This document shows, piece by piece, positions 37,748 to 50,449 of a stretch of 64,000 nt of DNA. The DNA is from Styela clava (Eukaryota; Chordata; Ascidiacea; Stolidobranchia; Styelidae). A program made the translations under genes and the position numbers. The stretch lies in NCBI RefSeq assembly GCF_964204865.1, contig NC_135264.1, positions 7,036,001 to 7,100,000 on the forward strand, read 5' to 3'. Position 1 is the stretch's first letter; every line of letters begins with the position of its first letter. The notes below the pieces were generated by a model. That model did not search any database and was not told the origin of the DNA. It worked only from the letters and a program-made list of their open reading frames with translations.

Positions 37748-40370
37748 CATCTAATATTATCCTGTCGACGACTTACCAAGCTTGCCTAATACACGGCAAT
37801 ACTTTATACACATGGATTTTACTTTTATCAGTCATGTTTTAATCTTTACCCGATTATAAAAAATCTGTGAGCAGGCAGATAAATGTAGAAATTATTTTAT
37901 CAATGCAGTAGCAAAATTGCAGTTTATTTCATTATCAGTTCAGCAGTCATGTTTATACACAATATATATAAATATATAAAAGATTTTTTTTATCACAAGG
38001 AATTCTGAAAACTAGCTAACAGTGTTTTGATATTCATGAAGTTATTTTTGTTTTGAAATATTTTCCTGGAATCATGTAAATGATTATTCGTTTTACGAGT
38101 TTTACCAATTGACTTCGTTATTCTATAACCACAATCTGGAATTACTGAATTTTGAGCAAAGTGTCTAAAATTCCCGCACAATGGTCAGGCATTTTAGTTG
38201 GGTATTTAATGCTTTATTTCATTTGGTCTCTACTCTCTATCGATAAAAAATTTATGCTGAATTTCATTTTTGTAAATTTGAATTGGGTACCTTGATCTTT
38301 TTACAAAAATAATCTCAAAACTTTTCAAAAGATGAGAGTTTGTTTTCACATGAAAAATATTTCGCTTCTCATTCTGACCAATTCTTGAAATCCTTTTTTC
38401 TTTTTGAATAGGTCTACATAGATGTTTTTTTCTAAGTGTTTAAAGTGACCTAGTTATTATTTAACAATATAGATGTATGGTTTTTATGCAACTTGAAGTG
38501 GATGGTGCAGTTTCGTTTTTGACTCAAAATATTTTATCAGTTACATTAGCAATCGTAGAATTAGTACTTTTTTGAATACAATACAATAAGTGCTGTTTAT
38601 CTTCTCAGTGATAAGCATAGGTAAGAAAGGGAAATTCATTTTACTCACTATTATGGCCTTCCTTTTTATTGCTTCGCTCTTTAAGTACAGTCATGGCCCA
38701 CATTGTTATTCATATGTGTTTGATTTTAGCCCAAAATAGGTCTTCCCTTCTTGAAGTGTAACATTGCCACAAAACTTGTTTTGTTTTTTACTTGTTTTTG
38801 TTGAAGTAATGTTGAGTGTGTTTTATAGATCCAATCCATCATTCATTCTTATTTTTTGTTGGTTGTTTATTACTTTGACATGCTGGACCAATTTGACTTT
38901 TTTTTGAAAATTGGAAATAAAAATAAAATTTGGCTTAATTGGATTTTTGTTCTTAACACACGCTCGGCTTCATAAACATTGAAAGCAGCTTTCAGCTATA
39001 TCTTCCTACATTATCTTATTGACGCCCTGCTAAAATCTTGTAAAAATTTACTAGGCCAACCTCCAAAAAGATTTAAAAATGTCAATTTATATTTACTGTA
39101 TTCACAAATCATGTGTAGGTAAAAAGTATTAACTGCCGTACACATTACTACAAAATTTGATAAAGACGATTTTAACAAAACGGGCTGCTTTTTAACTGGT
39201 TATTGGATTATTTCATTCGAACCGTTTACAGTGTCTAAATTTTATTTTGCCTATTTTTATGCTAGCAGGCAAAATTATTATTTAGTATAGTTATTATTGC
39301 TTGAATTTAGTTTATTAGGTTAGTCATTTATTTATCGCAAAACTAAGCTAATATACCAGTTACCAGTACATCTTCTCTGGGTTGACGACCTAATGTGCTG
39401 AACATCACCCGTAATACCTAGTTGTTCTTGTCTATTGAAGTGCCTTTCAAACGGACTCTTGTTTTAATAATAAATTGAATCGTATGTTATATCTACATTC
39501 ATAGATATGCATCCATGTAAGTGTACTTGAAATGAATTGCTTGGGCGACTCCACCTGCATTTGCCGGTGACGTGTAGTGCAACAAGCGTTACGTGGCGAG
39601 GATGACCCTTTAGGAGTAAGGGTATGGAAGGTGGCGAGAGCGGTACAGACTAAACGTGTCTCATAGTCGCAAATGCTGGAGGGTAATAGGTAATTTCGAT
39701 AGCACACCAGGCGCCCGTCCCGATTTGGCGAGATTGAGGCGCGTTTTTGTTTCAACGCTTAGGCATAATATTATATCAAAACCTGTATGTTAACCGAAAA
39801 ATGCATATATGGATTGTTATTTTGTTATCGCGATGTTCGGGTCAGTTGAATCGATATTTTAATAGATAGAACCGAGATTTATCGAATTCGAGTTTTTACT
39901 TTTTGGAATTTGTACCTGTTACCCACTTGCTGTTCTTACTAATTTAACGAAGAAATAAGTAGTTGAATGTGAAAATCGTAGACGCAGAGGCTGGGCTGTG
40001 ACATTTTTGTCAACCCGGAATAATGGGTCAGGGCCCATGTCGCTTTTTTGAGTGGTTCGCAATCGAAGGGAATCTTTTTACGTATGATCTCACCGCCATG
40101 TGAATTAGACGAAATACTTGTGGATATGTTAATAATTCCTAACGGAATACCACGTAATACATCTCTGGAAATTGGGCTGTAGGGCTGAGCATCTCTTTAA
40201 CCAATCCCCCTTTCAAAGTCGTTCAACAATTTATTTGAATATGGGTTGTTGAAAAGCAAAAGTTTGAACAAAGATAATACAACAAAACTTAACAGAGACT
40301 TGCTCACTTATGCCTATTATTCTACTCTTAATCATTTTATCAAATTCAGTTGCGATTCTCCGTTAGTGAG
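37748..40370. other. Long spacer, possible ERGIC1 3' UTR and GC-rich island
   Basis: The first kilobase is AT-rich and may be 3' UTR. About 39530-39750 is markedly GC-richer (TGCCGGTGACG, GGCGCCCGTCCCGA), holding a 102-codon minus-strand open frame with no recognised family. This may be a repeat. Confidence 0.4.
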
Positions 40371-40386
40371 TTTTATTATTCCAGCA
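40371..40386 (+). promoter_or_regulatory. Splice or trans-splice acceptor before the ATG
   Basis: A pyrimidine-rich TTTTATTATTCCAG ends two bases before the start ATG of the cyclophilin-like gene. It could receive a 5' UTR exon, or a spliced leader if this is a tunicate. Confidence 0.4.
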
Positions 40387-42244
40387 ATGACGCCTAATGA
40401 AGAAACTGAAGTTAAGCAGCGTGTTAAAAAGGGTCATCCGCAGAAATTATGGAAGCGAACTCAGAAGACTGAGAACAGAAAGAAACGACGGGAGGAGAAG
40501 TTGGATAAGTTTAAAGAGTGGCGTAAACTGGCACGTACATGCGAATTCCACGCCCGTCGACATTGGATAAAACTTCTTATTGGTGCTTTCATCTTTGTAC
40601 TGCTTATTGCCATGTACAATATGGCAGATCTTGATGATCAACGAACCCCTCCTGTGACGGATAAGGTAAGGGGACGTAACAATTCTGAAGTTGCTGGTTA
40701 CGTAGGTCTCGTTCATTTCACATTGTACAACAGAGCTACATCTCATATCCGTCATATTTTCCAAACTCGCAATATCGTCATGAGTAGCATGGTTTTCTTT
40801 ATGTAGGCTACTGACAAAATCGGTTGGGTTTAATAGTTACGGTGAAAATCGATTTTTTTTAACTTCTACATTCTCCTCAGCAAGAAATACATCGACAAGA
40901 ATATGGGAAAAAGATGTACATATGTAAACTTCGTGTTGCAAACAACACTTTTTACTAATTATTCTAATTGATCACTTTTAGGCAACAGATAGTTACACGC
41001 TATCAAAGTTGATGTCGATTTGCTATTCGATTCAACAGCTCTTTACTATTTAGAATTTCATTTGCAGAAGATTTCTATTAATCTTCAACAAACCCATTGG
41101 TGGTAAATTAGCACCACTAAAGCACATATGCCCAAAGCAGAACTTTATAGGGAGACATTCTCGCTACCGTTTGATTTGAATAGTAATTCATAGATTACGG
41201 TCTTAAAAGAATTTTGTCAGTCTGAGGTCTAAATTTTTTATTATTTCAGGTGATAGTTGAATTTGCACAAAACGGAACATCTTTGGGAACAGTTACTCTT
41301 GGTTTATTTGGTCAAGTTTGCCCCAAAACATCCACTAACTTCATAATGCTGGCAACTCATGAAAAGGGATATGGCTACCGCGGAACTCAGCTTTTTATGG
41401 TGATGCGTGACCACTTGATAGCGGTGAGTAAACAAACGTGAACCTGTGAATTGGTTTAGAGACATGGCAAGTTCGTTGAGATGGGTGCCGCTGATCGGCT
41501 ATGTATACTAGTTGTCCTACCGTTTTCCGGTAATTCAATAAATTCCCGAAGCGGCCCAATTGAAAATAAACTCAAAATTGCATATTACAGGGTGGTGATA
41601 CGGAAAATGATGACGGAACTGGCGGCAAGAGCGCCCTCAAGAAACCATTCCTAAATGAAAACTTCGGCGTTAGTCATACCGGACCTGGTTATTTAGGGAT
41701 GGTATCAATTGGAAGCGGCCATGGTATCAGCCGACGGATGTCACAATTTTATATCACGCTCGGTGCCTTACGACACATGGATGGGAAGAGTGTGATATTT
41801 GGAAAAGTGTTAAAAGGTTTAATATACTATTTTCTCCTCTTTTTTGTTTTATACCTTACTCCGCCCTTTTCACGTATTCTTCAGGGTGGTGCCATAACTA
41901 GAAAAATATAACAACTCTTGGAGATCTACAAATCACTGCTGGCCATAATTTGATGACGAGATTCATTCATAAATATTGAAACATAATACTGCATATTAAG
42001 CAGTTAATAGCTACACATTTCTTTTTCGTTTGATCCAAAGTTTTTTTTATTTCATTTATAAGTAGAACATTGAAAACCATCATTAGTCTTCATGATAAAA
42101 ATTAAAACACTTATTAATTTATACACTTTTTATTTGTATTTAGGTATGGAAGTCTTTAATAAAATTGCAGAAACACCGGTTGATAAAGAGAGTCGACCAC
42201 TGAAGAAGATCACTATTAAAAACATGGATCACACACCTAACTAG
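40387..42244 (+). CDS. Membrane-anchored cyclophilin-like protein, probably inactive
   Basis: Four exons, 259 residues: 40387-40665, 41250-41423, 41591-41816, 42144-42244. A very basic N-terminus (RKKRREEK) precedes one membrane helix (residues about 61-78, IKLLIGAFIFVLLIAMY), so a type II topology is likely. Residues 94-259 form a cyclophilin fold: VCPKTSTNF, GGKSALKKPFLNENF, HTGPGYLGM, SQFYIT, DGKSVIFGKV. Cyclophilins are peptidyl-prolyl isomerases. Here the active-site residues are replaced: the FHRVIPGFMCQGGD block reads LFMVMRDHLIAGGD, so the positions equal to CypA Arg55, Phe60 and Gln63 are Met, His and Ala. Trp121 is His and His126 is Ser. I infer a pseudo-enzyme or binding domain. 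The open frame continues upstream without an ATG, behind an acceptor at 40384, so this ATG is the likely start. Confidence 0.85.
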
Positions 42245-43120
42245 AAAACATTAGAATATATATATGTCTTTAATATTGGAAATTCTAAATCAGTAAATAT
42301 ATATGACATATTGTACTAAAATATCCCATGCGTGATTTCCATTAAAAATGGGTGAAGTTCAAAAACAAGATATCACATTTCAATATTTTTGGATATATAA
42401 TATATATATGTTTCATAGTTCTAGTAAGAAATACAAAAAAAGACATTCAATTTTTAAAAATTATAAAAAACTCGGTGTAATTTGCAGAGGTCTATTTTTA
42501 TTTCAAACCAAATTTAGGTCTAATATTCCAAACAAAGTATACGCTTTGAGATCTGACTGAAGAATGGCGATTTTGCGGTATGGCAGTCATTGTGGAATTG
42601 CTCTAATCAGTCTTTAAAACGATTTTTAGTTTTTGGTGAATTTCAAATCAAAATATTTGGTGATGGTGTTTTCTTATACAACAACAATTTGTTGTTTACA
42701 AATAAATAAAAACCTCAATATAAGAGCAAAGTTTTCAAGCCTCGCTATATTTTGCAACTTACATTAAAGGGGATGATGCGGCGGAGTTTCATGATAAATG
42801 AAATAGGGTAGACTGTGTATGGGCAGAAATTTTTGACCCACTCAAACATATAGACTACTTGCACCTTGCGCTCTAGTGGCTTTGATAAAAATTTTGATTT
42901 GTGTAAAAGTGTGAAACTTAAAATTTCACTACCTATTTTCTGGATATTTTAATATCGCTCCATATCGTGATAAAATTAATATGATGTTTCAAAAAACGTT
43001 TGGTGGCTTTTGACTACTTAATACACCAACACATTATTTGATAAACGATAGGATCTTCATCCATAGCTTTTTATAGGCCGACGGTGACAGGGCTTATGAA
43101 CCAAACTTTATATAAACACA
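42245..43120. other. Cyclophilin-like 3' UTR and spacer
   Basis: AT-rich. AATAAA at 42701-42706 is a possible poly(A) signal. No gene is seen between it and the TATA box at 43121. Confidence 0.4.
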
Positions 43121-43128
43121 TATAAAAG
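43121..43128 (+). promoter_or_regulatory. Candidate TATA box for the p53-family gene
   Basis: TATAAAAG stands about 990 bases before the proposed ATG. A transcript starting near 43150 would have donors at about 43179 (GCG|GTGAGG) or 43258 (TTAG|GTAATT) for a non-coding first exon. The link to the p53-family gene is inferred from position only. Confidence 0.35.
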
Positions 43129-44112
43129 TCGCTACCCAAGCGAAGACAATTTACAATTGACGAACGAGCTTTTCTCGCGGTGAGGCAAACGAACAACGAA
43201 AAACAAACACGCCTTTCTTTACCTGAAGACAAACAAAAGGACTCATATTCCCGTCTGTTAGGTAATTCCAACGGTTCTCTCTCGTGTCTGAAATCTCTGA
43301 AAGAACAAGTGAGAGACAACAATAATTCTGACCAACGACTTGCCACGTTTTAAAATACATAGCCACATATTTGATCCGTTGTGTTTTTGGACCTATAATA
43401 TATCACTAAATGAGAAGAGTTCAGAATGTTTACAACTTTAACATTAGTATGTTAGCAAATTGCTACGGGGGTCCAATTTTGGCGAGAATTGTCTGATCAA
43501 GCATCGTATATTTATATTATTTTTCAGCGAGCATAGTGTAAGAGATGAATATAAGTAAATATTGGGTGTTATTTTCCATCAAAAAGTTTTTATTTTACCA
43601 GTACGAAGTTTAAATCTCCAAATTACTTGAATTTGTCTTTGTTTATTTTTTATCACTTTCCCTTTAAAACCGTTGGCCATAAATCCTCTTCAAATCTATT
43701 GTTTGGAATAATAACTCGCCGAGTTTGTAGTTAAATATGCTATTGAGAGAAAAGCTAATAGAAGTGCCGTTACAGCTTAGGTCAGTTTTATGGCGTGGGC
43801 CGAAGAATCGAACGTAATTCCTTATAACCTCCAAGAAACCGTTTTATTATTATAGCTAACCTATTGTGTGTGTAATGACAGCACGAACGAAAGTTTCTTA
43901 TCCAAATATATTTAAAATATATACATACATATTTAATATTGAATAAAATCTGGGATAATTGTTAGCTCAGCCAACGGCCGCCTTTGTTATACATCGCCTC
44001 GGAGATTTAAAGATCCATGTCACCTACATAAGAAATGTACTGAGGAAAAAATTTTCGTGGGCAGGTTTTCGTTTGAGGGCAAGCCTGGCAAAGTATTCAG
44101 ATCCAGACAAAC

Positions 44113-47100
44113 ATGTCCCAACTGGTTATTCAGAACGACATGACGGTAAGAAGATTTGTATTTTATATTGTGAATACGAGGGCTAATGTTAGGCTACGTC
44201 TCCTTCGCGCTTTAGACGTGTTTAGGCGTAGGCTGTTTTTGTCAATTTTGTGTTCAGGTAGGGTATGCTTAGTTTTATCAGCGTAACGCATATCTTTAGG
44301 CTAGATTTCAAAGTGATTGGTGCAATTTGTTGGAGCCGAGACAAAATTTGATAAAGGAAACATTTTAGGTTATCGAGCATATAACTATTCTATATTCAAG
44401 TGGCTAATAGCAAGAAGCCTTGTTTTGAAAGTCAGGAAAAATTACACTTTTGAAGATTGGAGATGTTTGATAATACTGCCCAGAAACACTATTTCAGCTA
44501 AATTTCAAAATTTTGTCAGTGGCACATTTCACATGTGATGTACCACAATTAATTCATTTTCTTCCGACCTTCAGAACGTATTTTCAAACAACGACAGTGC
44601 TTTAAGTGCAATCGCTGCTTTTGCTAGCCAATCATCAACGTTGGACGGGCAAGATCATCATGCACAGCATACTGCGGCAGCTCAAAATGTCTATGTTCAT
44701 ACTAGTAGCCCCAACACGGGTGACCCGGCCGTTACAACTCACAGTCCTTACACCCCAGGACCCCCATTTGAGTATCAAATGCCACAAGAAAAAATGGTAC
44801 TTCCCGTGAAGTAAGTGTTTTTCAGTTATAGATAAATCAATATTTAATTTCATTGATCTTAATCAGAAGTTAAAATTTTTAAGTTTAACACTGACCTTTT
44901 TTGTTGGCAGCGATTACCCAGGCGATTATGGATTTGAAATATATTTTGGAGAGAAGACACCATCCGCTCCAAAAAATGCACAATATACGGTAAATATCTT
45001 TCTGTATTGTATGGATTGTTATTTAATATTGAAATCCATATTTTAATTTCAATTTTATCTTAAAATTTGACGTAATGTTTCAAGTGATAGACAAATTTTT
45101 GTATATTTTAGCTGGCATTAGTTCTCAGCTGATAAAAATTTCCTTGAAAAATTTCAAATAATATATTACGGTCTCATGTTTTTATATCTATAATCACGGG
45201 GCCACAAAACTCTAAAATGCTCTAATTTGCTATATTTTTTCATACAGCATTCTTCAATTCTCAATAAACTATTTGTAAAAATGAACGTTACCTGCCCAAT
45301 ACATTTCAAGTGTAATGTTCCTCCTCCTCAAGGATGTATTATTAAAGCAACACCGATATTTAAACGAGCGCAACATATCAAAGACATTGTAACGAGATGC
45401 CCGAACCATAAAATCACAGATACAGGTTCGTTCAATTTTGATTGCATCTTCGCAAAACGATCAGTAGGTTATTTATTGGATTCGCTAGGTAGATATCTCC
45501 GGTTTTTAAAATCCTGGTTGAAACTTCTCTTTGTAATCAAACCCTGTTCAATTACACATTATCTATTGAAAACTAATAAATGTTTAACCGGTGAAAGAAT
45601 GACTGGAACAATTTCTAAATTGTAGTAGAATTGCTAGTAATACACGACAAAGATTACATGTATTTTGTTCTGATGGAATTTCAATATGAAGAATAAAATT
45701 CTTGTTCAAGTGTAATGAATGATATTTAAGATCATGTGTAATCGGGACTTATTTGCACTCCAATATCCGTGACTTTTCCAACTTCAAGTCCCAAATATTT
45801 TATCTTGTTGATACAATAAACTACAATCTGACAACGACTGTTTTCAGTTGAAAACAACCTTTAACCTTCACAGAGTTTAAAATGCCAAGTCATGTCCCCC
45901 ACAAAGCAATATTTTCCAACTATACAAACAATGTTCTTTACGCTTTTCAAGTAAGCAAACAGTCGTTGTCATTGATAGCTTTAATATTAGAAATTGTCTG
46001 GCAACGGCAATTTGTGTTTGATGGGATGGTTTGCAAGTGTTTGCAGCGACTCAGCCAACAACAAAAATATTGTAATACTGTATTTCAAAACTACAAATTT
46101 TAAATTTCAATATTGGCTACTTGGATTAATTTAATATATTCATGTTTTCAGGAACTCCAAATCATATTCCCGTGAACCATTTAATACGCGTAGAAATGCC
46201 TACCGGTCGCCATAATGTGCAGTATAACTACGGTGCAGATGGAAGAGAGAGTGTATCAGTATTATATGAAAATCCACAGGTATGTCAATAATTTATCAAT
46301 TTTTTACATACAAATCGGTAGATCGTAGATTGTGTGGTTTCTTAAAAAAATAAATATTTGGTACATCATGAAAATTATTAAACAATCTGGATTAAAATAT
46401 ATATTTTGTAGCAAAATCAAACGTCAAAAAATCAAAATTGTTTTGCGCAATGGACAAATAATTCAGTCTATTTATAAAAGAAATAACAACTGTATATCAT
46501 AAATGCATGATTTCCAAACTAAACCATGTTTTGGTGTCTTACTTGAGCATTTGAATTTTACGTGTTTTTTGTCGCTATACTGTCGAATTTTTCTCGCCCT
46601 CTTCTATATATTTAGTGCAATGTGGTCTCAGAGAAACGTATTTTGTTATTCACACAAATATACAGTAATATGCTATGTTTATATTTCAAGGTTGGAACAG
46701 AATACAGCACAGTATTATTCAAATTTATGTGTTTGTCAAGTTGTGTGGGCGGAATAAACAGAAGACCTCTTATGTTGGTGTTTACGTTTGAGAATATGGA
46801 GTGAGTTGATGCTACCGTTGCTTTTCTTGTGTATACAAAATTTTTGAAATGTTTATTTTAACAAATTTGAATTGTCCAATAAAATTTCAATTTAGATGAT
46901 TGGATAACTGGACAATTTATTAATTTTAGTTGTTTTTCCCTGTGTTTGAAATGTTTTGAGAAGTTCTTAAGTTGTGGTTAGAACTATATTGTTCTTTAAT
47001 CAATTATTTAGTAATTTTTGATTCGTTTTTTTATTGATTATCAAACTATTTTCACAGAGGTCAAGTTTTAGGCAGAAGGGCTGTGGAAATGCGTGTTTGT

Positions 47101-47235
47101 TCATGTCCCGGAAGAGATCGTGCCCAAGAAGAAAAGCGTGTCATGAGGAGAGACACTCTCACTCATGGACAATGCAAAAGAGAGGAACAGAATTGTGATA
47201 TTCCAGAAATTCGCGAACGAAGTGAGTACATATCG

Positions 47236-47272
<37 letters not shown>

Positions 47273-48709
47273 GAGAGAGAGAGAGCGAAAATGTCAATTT
47301 ATTTCAATTTTTTTTATAAAAATCGGACAAAAAATAGGAACACGTCGGATCTTTACCTATATAAAATTAAAATTGTTGGTTTAAATTGACCGAACAGATA
47401 CGCACGATCAACAAATTAATCCAGTCCGTGACTACGCCAATACATGTTCCACCGAAAATTTCCAGTAGATCCAGAAAACTGTCTGATCGTAATGTCAAGT
47501 CCAAATTATCCGAATTACATTTATTACACTTACAAAACGGTAAAAACAAAACTCGTTGTGGGCATACTCTTTCATATTTTTGTTCATTTCAGATACAGAA
47601 ACAGTTGTTTCACCAGTTTCAAGCTTACTCGGAAAACGAAGAAGACAAAATGGAGATCCGGAATCGGAAGAATATTTTTTAAAGGTTTGTTTCTTTGTTA
47701 TATAACAATAGCGTCCTGATGCATTATCTTAAAAACACTGATTTTTATTTAATCTTGGGCACTCGCGCCACTAATCTTGGGCACTTAATATGACTGTTGA
47801 CAATGTTACATCTTTGGTAAATATACTTTGTATTCTATTTATGTGTCTATTTATTTTGTTGTAGATTCGTGGGAGAGAAAAGTACGACATCTTGAAGCGA
47901 GTTAAGGAAGCTCTTGACTTAATGGAATACGTAGCTCCCCGACAACAAGAATTATATAGAATTCACGAACGAGAAGAAGGCAACAGACTCGTGAGACAGT
48001 AAGTGGATTTTAGATAACATTGTTCGATTGATATTGCACTTGACTGTAACTCTCAATAATGCTGAAACTTTTTCCACATCGAATTTAAAAACTTTATATA
48101 CAATTGAGTAAATAATTCTCGTTAATTTGGGAATACAAAAACGGATTTCAAACGCAATTTCTATGCAAAGTAAGAACTTTGCTCGGGTCGATTTCAGATT
48201 TCTCCTTTGGCTATAAGATGCCCGCTTGAATAATAACCCCCAAAACGCCATCTACAGTATATATATATATATAGGGTACAGGATAAAAATAAATGTAAAT
48301 AAAAATCTCTATTTCGCACAATATTAGTCTAAGTTATTCATTTATGTAGCTCCAGCAGAACTATAGTTGTCATATTGATAAGAGTAGCGACAGTATCAAT
48401 ATTTGCTGCAAGACACAGTCAATGCAACAATGCATTCATTTGTCGTGTTGGCATCTGTTCGAAAAATAGCTCATTTAAACCTTTGTTACTATCTGTTGGA
48501 CTATGTTGGATTAAACTTACATTTTCTCATTTCTTGTTTTTATATAAAGTGTTGCCCAATACAAATCTATATTATTTTTTTTCAGAATAGCAACGAGATT
48601 TTTGAAGCGAGAACATGATCAACATTTAAATAAAGGGACAATACTGCAATCCAAACTAATCAATAATAATAGCAGTGGCGGGGGTCACTCATCGAATTTC
48701 AAATTTTGA
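44113..48709 (+). CDS. p53/p63/p73 family transcription factor
   Basis: Eleven exons, about 425 residues: 44113-44145, 44575-44810, 44911-44989, 45248-45425, 46152-46279, 46691-46800, 47058-47221, 47593-47684, 47865-47998, 48586-48709 and possibly non-coding 5' sequence. The DNA-binding domain starts at [15 protein letters not shown]. It keeps the zinc ligands (RCPNH at 166-170, Cys232 and Cys236 in [15 protein letters not shown]) and the DNA-contact arginines, including that of [11 protein letters not shown] p73-type tetramerisation segment follows ([19 protein letters not shown], then LDLMEY), preceded by a basic KRRRQ signal. The tail ends soon after, with no SAM domain. The proposed start follows an in-frame stop at 44074 and gives a short Ser/Gln-rich N-terminus like deltaN forms; an upstream exon with a transactivation motif may exist. 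It would regulate stress, cell-death or epithelial genes in the nucleus. Confidence 0.92.
47238..47286 (+). repeat. TA then GA microsatellite
   Basis: A pure TA run followed by a GA run in the intron after p53-family exon 7, 16 bases past the donor. Confidence 0.9.
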
Positions 48710-48872
48710 ATCGTATTCCAAGAACACATTGTAATCATCCTGTTTTGAAAAAAAATATAATTAAAATTAATATTTTTCACCGCTCCGATATGTATATATA
48801 TATCGCTTTTGTACGTTGTCTATTTCTTAGTTTTTGATAATATATATTTTTTTGAAATATCAGATATTTTTA

Positions 48873-48878
48873 AATAAA
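48873..48878 (+). promoter_or_regulatory. Poly(A) signal of the p53-family gene
   Basis: AATAAA about 165 bases after the stop codon. Confidence 0.5.
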
Positions 48879-49610
48879 AAATGGCAATCAGTACTATACA
48901 TCTGTGACAATTTTGAGATATATTATTTTTTCAGTATTTTTGTTGAAAAAGGTATATTTTCTGAAATATTTGAATACATTATATGTGTGATTTATGAATT
49001 TTAATTTGTTTATTGCTTTTACAAAACTTAAATGTTTGATGGGTCGTTTATATATCAGAAAGTATATGATAATGTTATAGACGTGTTTGGGCAATATGTT
49101 ATTATATTAATGAATGATTTTTGCTGCATATTACATATTAGGATTAATGCAAATAAATAATATATCATATATATAGTAGCGTTCCGCAGTTTTGCTTTCA
49201 CTGGCGATTAAAAGTCTCTGTCAGAATTAATGCAATTCAATCGATGTTTCCACGATAGTTTACCATGGTAAAATTTCTCATATTTATTACCTGTGCACCT
49301 TACCTTGAGTTCTAGTGAGTCTAGTAAAGTTACTATTTCAAGTTAATTATCTCACTTCGAGTTCTAGTCGGTCTAGGTCCTAGTAACTATTTCAAGTTCA
49401 CCACCTTACCTCGAGTTTTAGTCAGTCTAGTATCTATTTCAAGTCTACCACCTTACCTCGAGTATGGCAAGTATTTCAAGTATATCACCTTACCTCCAGT
49501 TCTAGTCAGTCTAGTTGCTAACTCAAGTCTTTCACCCTACCTCGAGTTCTAGTCAGTCCAGTAACTATTTCAAATCTACCACCTTTTCTCGAGTTCTAGT
49601 CAGTCTAGTA

Positions 49611-50449
49611 CAGGTATCACCAACCCGTTGCCCACGGGCACCAATTCGCCCGTGAAGACCGCATGAGTCGCCCGCAGGTCTTATCCGAAATAAGCTTAAT
49701 AACGGCGCTTATTAGTAAGCCACATCAATTAATTTTTGTCATGCTATTCTTGTATAAATCACATATATGTCTGCATGAGGGAACTGGAAATGACACTATC
49801 TTAGTTATTGTAACGATCATCCTGATTTGTATTTGACCTCGGTAATGTAAATCTCCGTGAATCAACATTTTCTGACATGAACTTCACCAAGATTAAACAC
49901 GGAACACGCCTCACTGATGAAGATCTGCAAGATTCGCTCAGAGTTGCAGTGACAAATTACACGCCAGAGTACAACACACTGGTGAAGAATATGAAATGCC
50001 AAGTTTCCCACTAACTGACGAGGAAATAGACCAGATTTGTTTGATTTTGGTTTTCTCCTGGTTGCAAATAAGATATTCATAATTTGTTGAAAGTGTTTGT
50101 AAAATGTAACATTTGATAGTACAACTGTTAAGTCCATTTTATCTTAGGCTTGTGCAGGGTGTTTGTGAAAAATGTAGGTACATTGGGGTTTCCTGGTATA
50201 TTACAGTAGTGATCATTTCAGAATCAATTTGAAAAACACTCAGTTTAAAAATGTAAGTATCATTAATATTAATTCATTTGCTATGTTGTAATAATCGTTT
50301 ATAATTTCCTAAAAAATCTTTGACTTTATCTGTGTCTATATTTGACTAAATACCAGTAATTATCAATAGTTGGGCTTAATCGAGCAAATTGAATTTTGTG
50401 TGTGCATTGAACTGGTAGCCCTCGGCTTCGGAAAGGTTGGTGACCCCTG
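49611..50449 (+). mobile_element. hAT element C with transposase remnant
   Basis: The ends CAGGTATCACCAACC and, inverted, CAGGGGTCACCAACC match at 13 of 15 positions. Flanking 8-mers gtctagta (49603-49610) and gtatagta (50450-50457) are a target-site duplication with one change, inside the satellite. Near 49850-50014 a plus-strand frame reads FSDMNFTKIKHGTRLTDEDL and ends NMKCQVSH before a stop, which matches the C-terminal end of hAT transposases of the GTF2IRD2/ZBED type. The rest of the transposase is missing, so this is an internally deleted copy. Confidence 0.88.

Noticed and set aside
39447-39755. 102-codon minus-strand open frame in the GC-rich island
   Set aside because: No recognisable domain; length is explained by the high GC content.
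43071-43366. Overlapping open frames on both strands near the TATA box
   Set aside because: No ATG-led frame links to p53-family exons, and both strands are open, which suggests composition rather than coding.
47444-47719. Frame with [10 protein letters not shown] resembling a CUB domain
   Set aside because: It lies in a p53-family intron, lacks the rest of a CUB domain, and overlaps the real exon at 47593 in another frame.
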